This document shows, piece after piece, positions 38,096 to 46,099 of a stretch of 64,000 bases of DNA (its first letter is position 1; each line of letters begins with the position of its first letter). Below the pieces are notes generated by a model. The model ran no database searches, was not told the DNA's origin, and saw nothing but the letters and a program-made list of their open reading frames with translations. The stretch covers positions 310,001 to 374,000 of the forward strand of contig CALFNN010000070.1 in assembly GCA_937902925.1 (NCBI GenBank). The letters run 5' to 3'. The translations under genes and the position numbers were made by a program. Source of the stretch: an uncultured Opitutaceae bacterium. GTDB taxonomy: Bacteria > Verrucomicrobiota > Verrucomicrobiia > Opitutales > Opitutaceae.

Positions 38096-39337
38096 GTGAC
38101 ACCCGCCCAATTTATCGACCGCCACCCCGCCGATCTCCTCCGCCGGCTCCGGCACCTGGTCGGCATCTCGACCGTCAACCCGCCCGGCGAAAACTACGCG
38201 TCCATCACCGCGTGGCTGACGCGCGAGATGACCTCGCTCGGCCTGCAAACCCGGCGCTTCACGATTCCCCGCACGCTCCTGCGCCAGTCGCTGCCGCCCG
38301 AACAGCACGCGTTCCCGCGCTACAACGTCCTCGGCAAGCTGCCCGTCCGCGGCGCGAAGAAAACGATCCATTTCAACGCCCACTACGACGTCGTGCCGGT
38401 TTCCGGAAAATGGCGGCACGGCAGCCCGTTCGGCGGCACGGTCGAGGACGGCTGGATTTATGGCCGCGGCACCGCCGACATGAAGGGCTCGATCGCCAGC
38501 CTGCTCGCCGCCGTCGAGGCGTTGCGCGCCACGGGCGCCGTTCCGCGGATGAATCTGGAAATCTCCTTCACCGCCGACGAGGAAACCGACTCCGCGCTCG
38601 GCACCGGCTGGCTGGTGCAAAACGCCCCGATCCGGCCCGACTACGCCATCGTCATGGAAGGCGGCGAGGAGCACCGCGTCTGCTGCGGCCACAACGGCAC
38701 GCTCTGGCTCGAGGTCACCGTCCACGGTCGCGCCGCCCACGGCTCGAAGCCCGCGGCCGGCATCAACGCGCTCGAGAAAATGGCCGCGCTCGTCCTTGCC
38801 CTGCAGGACTACCAGCACCGCCTCGCCCGCCGCACCTTCGTCACGCCCGAAGGCGTCACGATGCGCCCGACCCTCAATGTCGGCGGCGTCTTCGCGGCCG
38901 GCCCTGGCGGCAAGATCAATACGGTGCCGTCGCTCGCCTCCTTCACCATCGACCGCCGCGTCCTCGCCGTCGAAACCCACGCGCACGCCGAGCGCGATCT
39001 GCGGGCGTTTCTCGCCGCCGCCGCGCGCAAGATCCCGCAGTGCCGGATCACGGTCGCCAAGGTTTCCGAAAACTTCTCGTGCTTCTCGCCGCCCAAGCAT
39101 CCGTTCTTCGCCGCGATGGCAGGGTGCGTGAGCCGCGTCCGCCGGCAGCCGGCCGTGTTCAACGTTTCGACCGGTTTCAACGACATGCATTTCTTCTCGC
39201 ACCACCTCAAGATCCCGACGCTCGGCTACGGCCCTGGCGGACGTTGCGAGCACGCCATCGACGAAAGCGCCAAGGTCAAGGAGTTGCTCGCCAGCGCGAA
39301 GATCTACGCCGAGTTGCTGACGAGCTTCGCCGGTTAG
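38096..39337 (+). CDS. M20 family peptidase (ArgE/DapE/ACY1-like)
   Basis: 413 residues from GTG 38096. A two-metal amidohydrolase. Metal and catalytic signatures are HFNAHYDVVPV, GWIYGRGTADMKGSIASLL, FTADEETDSALGTG and EGGEEHRVCCGH; a dimerisation lid (LEVTVHGRAAHGSKPAAGINALEKM) follows; the last metal histidine lies near the end (YGPGGRCEHAIDESAKV). It may deacylate amino acids, desuccinylate, or cleave dipeptides; the substrate is not readable. Confidence 0.9.
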   Translation: MTPAQFIDRHPADLLRRLRHLVGISTVNPPGENYASITAWLTREMTSLGLQTRRFTIPRTLLRQSLPPEQHAFPRYNVLGKLPVRGAKKTIHFNAHYDVVPVSGKWRHGSPFGGTVEDGWIYGRGTADMKGSIASLLAAVEALRATGAVPRMNLEISFTADEETDSALGTGWLVQNAPIRPDYAIVMEGGEEHRVCCGHNGTLWLEVTVHGRAAHGSKPAAGINALEKMAALVLALQDYQHRLARRTFVTPEGVTMRPTLNVGGVFAAGPGGKINTVPSLASFTIDRRVLAVETHAHAERDLRAFLAAAARKIPQCRITVAKVSENFSCFSPPKHPFFAAMAGCVSRVRRQPAVFNVSTGFNDMHFFSHHLKIPTLGYGPGGRCEHAIDESAKVKELLASAKIYAELLTSFAG

Positions 39338-39347
39338 GGCCCGAAGG

Positions 39348-39427
39348 AAGCTCCAAGCTCAACATCCACACCCCAAACGGAAAGCCGTGCCTCCGCGCGG
39401 CCGGCGTTTGGAGGTTGGAGCTTGGAA
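39348..39427. repeat. Imperfect inverted repeat between convergent genes
   Basis: AAGCTCCAAGCTC at 39348-39360, leading to CCAAACG at 39373-39379, faces CGTTTGG at 39405-39411, then AGGTTGGAGCTTGGAA to 39427. Reverse-complementing the right arm gives the same words with a six-base indel. It fills most of the gap between the M20 and marC stops, so it may also act as a bidirectional transcript end. Confidence 0.6.
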
Positions 39428-39435
39428 TTTGGCGC

Positions 39436-40026
39436 TTACCGCAATCCATGCCGGATCATGTTCACCGCGATCGCGGCGAGCAGCAGCGCGACGATCTTCG
39501 AGACCGCGCGCAGGCCCGTGACCCCGATCAGCCGGCCGAGTTGTTCGCTGCCGACAAACGCGAGCACCACGAGCACGAGGTTCGCCGCGAGCGCCACCAG
39601 CGCCCATTTCACGCCAACCGTCTGCGCGAGCAGGATGAGCGTCGTGATCGACGCCGGCCCCGCGATCAACGGCATGCCGAGCGGCACCACCCCGAAATCG
39701 TCGGCGAGTTTCGGCGGCTCCTCCGCCGCCGACTGCACCAACTCTCGCGCCGCCAGGATAAAAAGGATCAATCCGCCCGCGATCTGGAAGTCTCCCGTCG
39801 TGATTCCGAGCGCGGCGAAAATCGACTGTCCGAGAAACAGGAAGAGCAGCGCCACCGCGCCGCCCGTGATCGTCGCCTGACTGGCGATTTTTTTCTTCGT
39901 CGCCCGCGGCACGCCCTGGCCCAGCGCCAAAAACACTGCCGCCAGCCCGATCGGATCGATGGCGACAAACAGCGGGATGAACGCCCGGAGGAAGCGGTCG
40001 GCGAGGTCGAACATCCTCCGCAGCAT
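39436..40026 (-). CDS. MarC-family integral membrane protein
   Basis: 196 residues, about six membrane helices. FLRAFIPLFVAIDPIGLAAVFLALGQ opens the protein, and VVPLGMPLIAGPASITTLILLAQTVG is the family hallmark repeat. MarC (UPF0056) proteins have no proven transport substrate. ATG at 40026 (MLRRMFDLADRF) or 40014 could be the start; the longer open frame to 40401 runs into the divergent glycosidase gene. Confidence 0.85.
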   Translation of the reverse strand: MLRRMFDLADRFLRAFIPLFVAIDPIGLAAVFLALGQGVPRATKKKIASQATITGGAVALLFLFLGQSIFAALGITTGDFQIAGGLILFILAARELVQSAAEEPPKLADDFGVVPLGMPLIAGPASITTLILLAQTVGVKWALVALAANLVLVVLAFVGSEQLGRLIGVTGLRAVSKIVALLLAAIAVNMIRHGLR

Positions 40027-40148
40027 GATCGCCCGCCTGCCAAACGCAATCGCCGCCCGGCCGACGCCGTCCCGTGATGCCGGCGCCATTCCCATCTCCT
40101 TCCCGGTTACTTCGCGCGCCGCGGTCCCGTCGTCCCCGACGGAACTTC

Positions 40149-40178
40149 TTTCGTGTCTTTCGCGGGTTTCGTGGTTAC
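40149..40178. repeat. Word-like dispersed repeat before the GH88 gene
   Basis: TTTCGTGTC, TTTCGCGGG, TTTCGTGGTTAC in series, with a roughly 10-base period, ending 17 bases before the GH88 start. A second GGTTAC lies upstream at about 40108, as part of a possible imperfect opposite arm. It belongs to the same texture class as the other border repeats. Confidence 0.5.
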
Positions 40179-40194
40179 CTCCCGGCTTTCCCGC

Positions 40195-41607
40195 ATGAAA
40201 ATCGACGCCGCGCTCACTCCGCACCGACTGCGCAAAAAGACTTCCCGTGTCTTCGACCTCGCCGGCCGGAAAATCCGCGCGCTCGACGCCTCGTGGGACC
40301 CGGCGAACGGCACGCCCGTCTTCACCGTGCGCGGTCGCTACACGTCGCGCGGCTGGACAGAATGGACGCAGGGCTTCCAATTCGGGATGGCGTTCCTGCA
40401 TTTCGACGCCACCGGCGACACGGCCAGCCTGAAACTCGGCCGCGAGAAGACCGTGAAACTCATGGCCTCACATGTCTCGCACACCGGCGTGCACGACCAC
40501 GGCTTCAACAACATTTCCACCTACGGCAACCTGCGCCGGCTGATGCTCGAGGGCAAAATCCCCTTCAACCAGGACGAACTCAACTTCACCGAACTCGCGC
40601 TCAAGGTCTCCGGCGCCGTGCAGGCCGCCCGCCATGTCACCACGGCTTATCGCACCCCGTGGTCACCCCTCGCCGGCTCGCCGGGCGTCACCCCCGGCGG
40701 CTACGTCTACTCGTTCAATGGCCCGCAGTCGCTCTTCGCCGACACCATCCGCTCGATGCGCTCGCTCGTCGTCGCGCACCAGCTCGGCCACGCACTGATG
40801 GGCGAGGGCGACAAGCCGGTCAACCTCCTCCACCGCGCCATCGAACACGCCGCGACCACCGCCCGGTTCAACGTTTTCTTCGGCGCCGGCCGCGACAGTT
40901 ACGATGTCCGCGGCCGCGTCGCGCACGAATCGATCTTCAATCGCAACGACGGCCAGTTCCGTTGCCCGAGTTCGCAGCAAGGCTACTCGCCCTTCACGAC
41001 CTGGACGCGCGGCGCCGCCTGGATCATCTGCGGCTACGCCGAACAGCTCGAGTTTCTCGACACGGTCAAGGGCGCCGACCTCGACGCCGTCGGCGGCCGT
41101 CGCGCGGTGACGGATCTGTTTCTCGCCACCGCCCGCGCTGCGAGCGACTACTACATCGACGGCTACGCGGCGAAGGACGGCGTGCCCTACTGGGACAGTT
41201 CCGCGCTCAACACCCACCGCCTTGGCGATTTCACGAAGCGCCCCGCCGATCCGTTCAACGCCCACGAACCGGTCGACAGCTCCGCCGCGGCCATCGCCGC
41301 GCAGGGTTTCATCCGGCTCGGCACCTACCTCGCCGCGAAAGGCGAGCAAGCCGCCGGCAAAAAATATCTCCAGGCCGGCCTCACCATCGCCGACACGCTC
41401 TTCGACGAGCCCTACCTCTCGACCGCCTCGAGGCATCAGGGGCTCCTGTTGCACAGTGTCTACCACCGCCCGAACGGCTGGGACTACATCCCGCCCGGGC
41501 GCAAGGTCCCGTGCGGCGAATCCTCGATGTGGGGCGACTACCACGCGCTAGAACTCGCGCTCCTCGTTCAGCGCCTCGCCGACGGAAAATACTCCACGTT
41601 CTTCTGA
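40195..41607 (+). CDS. GH88-type unsaturated glucuronyl hydrolase
   Basis: 470 residues, an (alpha/alpha)6 barrel. Family members hydrate the unsaturated uronic acid left by polysaccharide lyases. Signatures: VHDHGFNNISTYGNLRRL near residue 100, QGYSPFTTWTRGAAWIICGYAEQLEFL near 265-290, GVPYWDSSALN and DSSAAAIAAQGFIRLGTYL near 360-380. No signal peptide, so it is cytoplasmic. It fits a polysaccharide-degrading lifestyle. Its TGA overlaps the proposed CTG start of rlmN. Confidence 0.85.
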   Translation: MKIDAALTPHRLRKKTSRVFDLAGRKIRALDASWDPANGTPVFTVRGRYTSRGWTEWTQGFQFGMAFLHFDATGDTASLKLGREKTVKLMASHVSHTGVHDHGFNNISTYGNLRRLMLEGKIPFNQDELNFTELALKVSGAVQAARHVTTAYRTPWSPLAGSPGVTPGGYVYSFNGPQSLFADTIRSMRSLVVAHQLGHALMGEGDKPVNLLHRAIEHAATTARFNVFFGAGRDSYDVRGRVAHESIFNRNDGQFRCPSSQQGYSPFTTWTRGAAWIICGYAEQLEFLDTVKGADLDAVGGRRAVTDLFLATARAASDYYIDGYAAKDGVPYWDSSALNTHRLGDFTKRPADPFNAHEPVDSSAAAIAAQGFIRLGTYLAAKGEQAAGKKYLQAGLTIADTLFDEPYLSTASRHQGLLLHSVYHRPNGWDYIPPGRKVPCGESSMWGDYHALELALLVQRLADGKYSTFF

Positions 41608-42698
41608 AGAGCGCCCGCATCAACCTCTACGATCTCACCCGCGAGGAGCTGCGCCTGTTGCTCGCACGGCGGGGCTTGAGCCCCGTGCATGCCGCGCGGC
41701 TCTGGAACTACCTCTATCTCGAACTCGCCGACTCGTTCGACGCGATGCCCGAACTCCCGCCGCGGGTCCGCGCCCTGCTCGCGGCGGAGGCCGGCCTCGG
41801 CGTCCTGCCCACGGCGCTCGAAACGGACTCGAGCGACGGCTTCACGTGCAAATACCTGCTGGCACTCGCGGATGACGCCCGGATCGAAACCGTGCTGATG
41901 CGTTTCACCGGCCGGGTGACCGCCTGCATCAGCTCGCAGGTCGGTTGCGCGATGGGCTGTGTTTTCTGCGCCACCGGCCAGATGGGTTACACCCGCCACC
42001 TCACCCCCGGCGAGATCGTCGCCCAGGCTGTCCACGTCGCCCGCGCCCTCCGCGAAACGCCACGGGGCAATTGTAAACTATTAGTTTACAAACAATCCAT
42101 GGCTTCGCCCCCGGCGCGGTTGCGCAACGTCGTCCTCATGGGCATGGGCGAGCCGTTGCACAACTACGACGCCGTGATGCACGCGATCGACATCCTGCGC
42201 GACGAGGCCGGCCTCGCCCTCGCCGGCGATCGCATCACGCTCAGCACCGTCGGCGTCGTGCCCGGCATCCTGCGGCTCGCCAGGGAAAAACGCTCGTTGC
42301 ATCTCGCCGTCTCGCTTCACGCCGCGACCCAAGAGGAGCGCGCCGCACTCGTGCCCGTCGCAAAAAAATGGCCGCTCGACGAACTCATGGCCGCATGCCG
42401 CACCTATAGCGGGGCGACCGGCCGGCGCATTTTCTACGAGTGGACGCTGATCGAGGGAAAGAACGATTCGCCCGCGCACGCCCGGGCCGTCGGCCGCCTG
42501 CTGCGCGGCTTGCCGGCGCAGGTAAACTTGATCCCGCTCAACCCGACCTCCGGCTACGCCGGCATGCCGACGCATACCGAGGCGGCGAAAAAATTCCAGC
42601 GCATCCTTGCCGGCGAGTTCGCGTTGCCCAGCACCGTCCGCCAGCGCCGCGGCATCGACATCGCCGCCGGCTGCGGTCAGTTGGCAACGGCGAGCTGA
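41604..42698 (+). CDS. rlmN: RlmN: dual-specificity 23S rRNA/tRNA adenine-C2 methyltransferase
   Basis: About 364 residues. This radical-SAM enzyme methylates A2503 of 23S rRNA and A37 of some tRNAs. The cluster motif CAMGCVFCATGQMGYTRHLTPGEIV, VVLMGMGEPLHNYDAV and STVGVVPGI are present. No ATG lies near the family start (INLYDLTREEL). CTG 41604 would overlap the GH88 stop as CTGA; GTG 41529 is the alternative. Residues about 154-164 (NCKLLVYKQ) come from an AT-rich palindrome and disrupt a normally shorter loop. Confidence 0.9.
   Translation: MKSARINLYDLTREELRLLLARRGLSPVHAARLWNYLYLELADSFDAMPELPPRVRALLAAEAGLGVLPTALETDSSDGFTCKYLLALADDARIETVLMRFTGRVTACISSQVGCAMGCVFCATGQMGYTRHLTPGEIVAQAVHVARALRETPRGNCKLLVYKQSMASPPARLRNVVLMGMGEPLHNYDAVMHAIDILRDEAGLALAGDRITLSTVGVVPGILRLAREKRSLHLAVSLHAATQEERAALVPVAKKWPLDELMAACRTYSGATGRRIFYEWTLIEGKNDSPAHARAVGRLLRGLPAQVNLIPLNPTSGYAGMPTHTEAAKKFQRILAGEFALPSTVRQRRGIDIAAGCGQLATAS
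42071..42091. repeat. AT-rich odd palindrome inserted in rlmN
   Basis: TTGTAAACTA-T-TAGTTTACAA: perfect 10-bp arms around one base. It has the same plan and centre (CTA-W-TAG) as the copies in oleD and between nadA and nadC. It is read in the frame TGT AAA CTA TTA GTT TAC, the same frame used in oleD and the one without stop codons. It lies in a loop before the conserved GMGEP motif. Confidence 0.8.
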
Positions 42699-42707
42699 CC
42701 AAGGGCA

Positions 42708-42730
42708 GGGGCGGCGGGCCCGGCCGCCCC
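42708..42730. terminator. GC-rich stem-loop between convergent rlmN and DAHP synthase genes
   Basis: GGGGCGGC, 7-base loop, GCCGCCCC: an 8-bp perfect stem in the 36-base gap between two facing stop codons. There is no T-run, so if it ends transcription it does so as a strong symmetrical hairpin. Confidence 0.45.
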
Positions 42731-42734
42731 AACC

Positions 42735-43796
42735 TCAATTTGATCGACTGCGCCGCGCTGTCACCGCCTCCGCCAGCGTCGCCAGGACCGGCAGCGTCTG
42801 CTCCCACGCGAGGCACGCATCGGTGATGCTCCGGCCGTAAATCAACGGGTTGGCCCGGTAGTCCTGCGCGCCACCGAGCAGGTTGCTCTCCAGCATGACC
42901 GCAACGATGCCCCGCTCGCCCCCGGCGATTTGCGCCGCGAGGTCCACGGCGACCGCCGGCTGTCGCCCGGCATCTTTCCCGCTGTTGGCGTGGCTGCAGT
43001 CGACCATCACATGCGGCGGAAGGCTGTGTTCCCGCAGCAGCCCGATCGCGGCGCGCACGTGCTCCGCGGAAAAATTCGGACCGCTCGTGCCACCGCGCAG
43101 CACGAGGTGCGCGTGCTCGTTGCCCGCCGTGCCCATGATGGCCGGCGCGCCCTCGCGCGTCAGCGAGGGAAACCAGTGCGGATGCCGCGCCGCGCGGATC
43201 GCGTCGACGGCCACCCGCACGTCGCCATCCGTGCGATTCTTGAAACCGACCGGCATCGACAGTCCCGACGCCAGCTCCCGGTGCACCTGACTCTCGACCG
43301 TGCGGGCGCCGATCGCTCCCCACGACACGAGGTCGGCGTAGTATTGGCCGAGCGTGGTATCGAGAAACTCCGTCGCCACCGGCAGCCCCCGTGCCAGCAC
43401 GTCGAGCATGAGCGTTCGCGCGAATCGCAGCCCGGCGTTGATCTGGAAACTGTCGTTGAGAAACGGATCGTTGATCAATCCCTTCCAGCCAAAGACCGTG
43501 CGCGGTTTTTCAAAATATACCCGCATCACGAGCAACAACTCGCCCGCATACATCGCCGCCACGTCCCGCAACCGCTCCGCATAATCCACCGCCGCGGCCG
43601 GGTCGTGAATCGAGCACGGCCCCACCACCACCACCAGCCTGTCGTCCATCCCCGTCACGACGCTGGCAAGCTCGCCACGCGTCCGCGCCACCAGCCCGGC
43701 ACCGGTATCCGGCAACGGCAACTCCTCCTCGAGCACGGCGGGCGCCACGAGCGGTTTCGTCGCGCGGATGCGCAGGTCGGAAGTCGGTTGATGCAT
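42735..43796 (-). CDS. 3-deoxy-7-phosphoheptulonate synthase, class I (AroF/G/H)
   Basis: 353 residues. First step of aromatic amino acid synthesis: phosphoenolpyruvate plus erythrose 4-phosphate give DAHP. Conserved segments: VVVGPCSIHDPAAAVDYAERL, MRVYFEKPRTVFGWKGLINDPFLNDSFQIN, GARTVESQVHRELASGLSMPVGFKN and MVDCSHANSGKDAGRQ. The family name is certain; which feedback type cannot be told, so no symbol is assigned. ATG at 43796. Confidence 0.94.
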   Translation of the reverse strand: MHQPTSDLRIRATKPLVAPAVLEEELPLPDTGAGLVARTRGELASVVTGMDDRLVVVVGPCSIHDPAAAVDYAERLRDVAAMYAGELLLVMRVYFEKPRTVFGWKGLINDPFLNDSFQINAGLRFARTLMLDVLARGLPVATEFLDTTLGQYYADLVSWGAIGARTVESQVHRELASGLSMPVGFKNRTDGDVRVAVDAIRAARHPHWFPSLTREGAPAIMGTAGNEHAHLVLRGGTSGPNFSAEHVRAAIGLLREHSLPPHVMVDCSHANSGKDAGRQPAVAVDLAAQIAGGERGIVAVMLESNLLGGAQDYRANPLIYGRSITDACLAWEQTLPVLATLAEAVTARRSRSN

Positions 43797-43834
43797 CGGG
43801 AAAAAGTCGCCGCGCGGGTTTCTCCCGCCTCCGC

Positions 43835-45184
43835 TCAAGCCAGCCGGCCCGCCGCCTCCGTGACGAGCGGTGAGGTCATCAGCGCCACCCCGGCCGGCGC
43901 CGCGGCCACGCCCAGCTTCGTCATGCGGGCGCGCAGGGTGAGAAACGCCAGCGCCTCCATCTCCCCCCCCGCCGCGCGCTCCGCCGCATGGGCCAGCGCC
44001 GCGGCCGGCGCGACGAGTTGCTCCTTCGGCAGGATCGATTTCTCGACGAGGAAAAGCCCGACCGAGGCGCCGAGCGTATCGAGCCACGCGCGCGGTTGCG
44101 CCGGCGGCCGGTAGGCGAGGGCGGCTCCGGCCGGCGACCATTCCATGAACGCCCGCACGTCGGCGTGCAGTTGCGCCAGCACCGTGTCCGCCGTGGCTGC
44201 CGTCCACCGGACGTTGAAGGTCTTGCGCTCGCGGAATTTCTTCACCTCCCACACGCGCAGCACGACTTCGTATTCGCCCGCCGCCGCGCTCAACGCCCCC
44301 GTGAGGATGTAGTCGAGCCCGCCGTCGGTCGAGTCGGCGAGCTGGCGGAGGTGCTCGACCGTCCATTCGGCACCGAACACCATGTGATGGCTCGGCGCCG
44401 CGGGCCGGTTCATCACCCCGAGCGCCGCGATCGGCGAGTAGGCCGTGGAAAAATAAAACGTCTCCGTGAACCACAGCGGCAGCGCCCGCGACAGGACCCC
44501 GAGTTCGTCCTCCGGCTTCGCCATGGCCTCGCCGACGTCGGGATAACCCAGCACTGCCAGCTGGCCGAACGCGATCCGCCGGAGCCGGCCCTCCTTCGGC
44601 GGCAGCAACTGTGCCGCCATCGCCTCGAGCCCGTAAAACCAGATCGGCTTGCTGATGCTGATCATCGCCACCTTCGGCACGGCCGCGACCGCACCCACCG
44701 CGCCGGGATCGAGCGGCGAGTGCCGTTCGTTGATCAGCTCGGCGATGGCGTTGGAAAACCCGTGCAGCCGGTCTTCCAGCTCGGGGCGGTTGAGGGCAAA
44801 CAGGATGTCGAGCACGTGCTGCGCGGCGTCGGGATTGCGCATCACGATGTAGGCCTGCAGGAGATTCAACCCGGTCGCGGGGCCGTGGCGGTCGGCATCG
44901 TAACGCGGCGCGATCAGCTCGGCGATCTCCGCCACGTGGCCGTTGGCGCCGAGGTCGCCCGAGATGGCCACGAGCACGTCGGCGCGATCGCCGGCAGCGG
45001 TCAGGACCTCCTCATAGATCGCGAGGGCGGCTGGCAGGTCCTTCGCCTCGAGCTTCTCGCGGGCGGCGGCGAGGCGCGGGATGACGCCACCCGCGGCGGC
45101 ACTGGCCGCCGCGGTCTCGGCCTCGGACGCCGCCGGCGGGGCTGCTTCCGGTTTCTTGCCGGCAAATCGATCGAAAAATCCCAT
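43835..45184 (-). CDS. TPR-like protein of unknown function
   Basis: 449 residues from ATG 45184 (MGFFDRFAGKKPEA). After an Ala/Glu-rich linker there is a helical repeat region (AREKLEAKDLPAALAIYEEVLTA; VAEIAELIAPRYDADRHGPATGLNLLQAYIVMRNPDAAQHVL). The second half has alternating strands with WTVEHLRQLADSTDGGLDYILTGALSA. No catalytic motif was recognised. An in-frame extension to 45244 is possible but has no good start. It may be an adaptor or part of a secretion system; this is speculative. Confidence 0.7.
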   Translation of the reverse strand: MGFFDRFAGKKPEAAPPAASEAETAAASAAAGGVIPRLAAAREKLEAKDLPAALAIYEEVLTAAGDRADVLVAISGDLGANGHVAEIAELIAPRYDADRHGPATGLNLLQAYIVMRNPDAAQHVLDILFALNRPELEDRLHGFSNAIAELINERHSPLDPGAVGAVAAVPKVAMISISKPIWFYGLEAMAAQLLPPKEGRLRRIAFGQLAVLGYPDVGEAMAKPEDELGVLSRALPLWFTETFYFSTAYSPIAALGVMNRPAAPSHHMVFGAEWTVEHLRQLADSTDGGLDYILTGALSAAAGEYEVVLRVWEVKKFRERKTFNVRWTAATADTVLAQLHADVRAFMEWSPAGAALAYRPPAQPRAWLDTLGASVGLFLVEKSILPKEQLVAPAAALAHAAERAAGGEMEALAFLTLRARMTKLGVAAAPAGVALMTSPLVTEAAGRLA

Positions 45185-45256
45185 CCCGCGAGCAAAGCGC
45201 CGCGACCGCCGCTGGCGAACACGTTTTGCGCCCACCCTGACCACGCCGCCACGCCC

Positions 45257-45811
45257 TCAGCCCGCCACGAAGTAGAAATCGCCGTCGGTCTTGTCGAGCG
45301 GACGGATCACGGGCCGGTCCGGCTTGTCGACGTTTTGCGGTTCGACCAGCGCAAACACCAGCTTGCCGCCGCCGCCCGTCGCGGCATCGCGGTCGCGGTA
45401 AACGATCCAGTTCATCGCGTGCTGGATGGGCTTGTTCTTCCAGACGATGCCGAAGCAGTAAGGCCATTTCCGGCGGCCGTTGTGAAAGGCATTGCGACAA
45501 AAATGTGCCTTCAGCACGAAGGCGAAGTCATCGCAGTCGAACACCTCGTCGGTCCACTTCAGGAACTCCCCGTGGCTGCTGTGGATGAGCGCCAGCGCTT
45601 CGTTGAGCGGCGGACAATAGTATTTGTCGTCGCCGAGATAGACACTGGTCGGCGAATCCTTCAGCCAGCGCGACCCCAGCCGGTTGCTGAGCAGCGTATT
45701 GAGCCGGCCGACGGTGATGAAACCCCAGCGCGGTTGTCTGGCGGACTTGCGGGGCGAGGGGGCGACCGGCCGGCCCGCGCGCGGTTTGGTCAGAGCCTTG
45801 GCTTTGCTCAT
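45257..45811 (-). CDS. Conserved protein with a Cys/Asp-rich motif
   Basis: 184 residues. A basic N-terminus (MSKAKALTKPRAGRPVAPSPRKSAR) precedes a compact domain. Notable residues are DDKYYCPPLNEAL, DEVFDCDDFAFVLKAHFCRNAF and HAMNWIVYRDRD. The Cys, Asp and His pattern recalls papain-like proteins of the MOA-lectin C-terminal type, but this is a weak resemblance. No signal peptide. Confidence 0.6.
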   Translation of the reverse strand: MSKAKALTKPRAGRPVAPSPRKSARQPRWGFITVGRLNTLLSNRLGSRWLKDSPTSVYLGDDKYYCPPLNEALALIHSSHGEFLKWTDEVFDCDDFAFVLKAHFCRNAFHNGRRKWPYCFGIVWKNKPIQHAMNWIVYRDRDAATGGGGKLVFALVEPQNVDKPDRPVIRPLDKTDGDFYFVAG

Positions 45812-45876
45812 GGGGAGAAAAAGGACGAAACCCGCGCGACCGCAGGCGCCGGCGGGTTTCGGGCGGGTTCGTGTTA

Positions 45877-46044
45877 GTTGGGCGGATTGTTCGAGTCGCC
45901 ATCCCCGCCGGGCCGTTTGCCGCCGCCGGCGCGTTTCAGTTTTACCTTGGCGGGTTTCTTCGGCGCCGGTTTCCGGGACTTCGCTTTGCTGGTTTTCGCT
46001 TTGCTGGAGCGGGCTTTGCTCCGGGTTGGTTTTTTGCTGGGCAT
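45877..46044 (-). CDS. Small Lys/Ala/Pro-rich basic protein (histone H1-like)
   Basis: About 56 residues from ATG 46044, nearly half Lys, Arg, Ser or Pro (MPSKKPTRSKARSSKAKTSK), then KPAKVKLKRAGGGKRPGG and a short acidic end DGDSNNPPN. Such composition resembles bacterial H1-like DNA-binding tails. It may start earlier at a TTG (46080). It is too short and simple to be sure, but the codon order is clean and the gap otherwise contains no gene. Confidence 0.5.
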
Positions 46045-46099
46045 GTCGTTTTGTTTTTTGGGTTGAGGTTGACTGGACAAAAAATCCGCGGTGGCGCGG

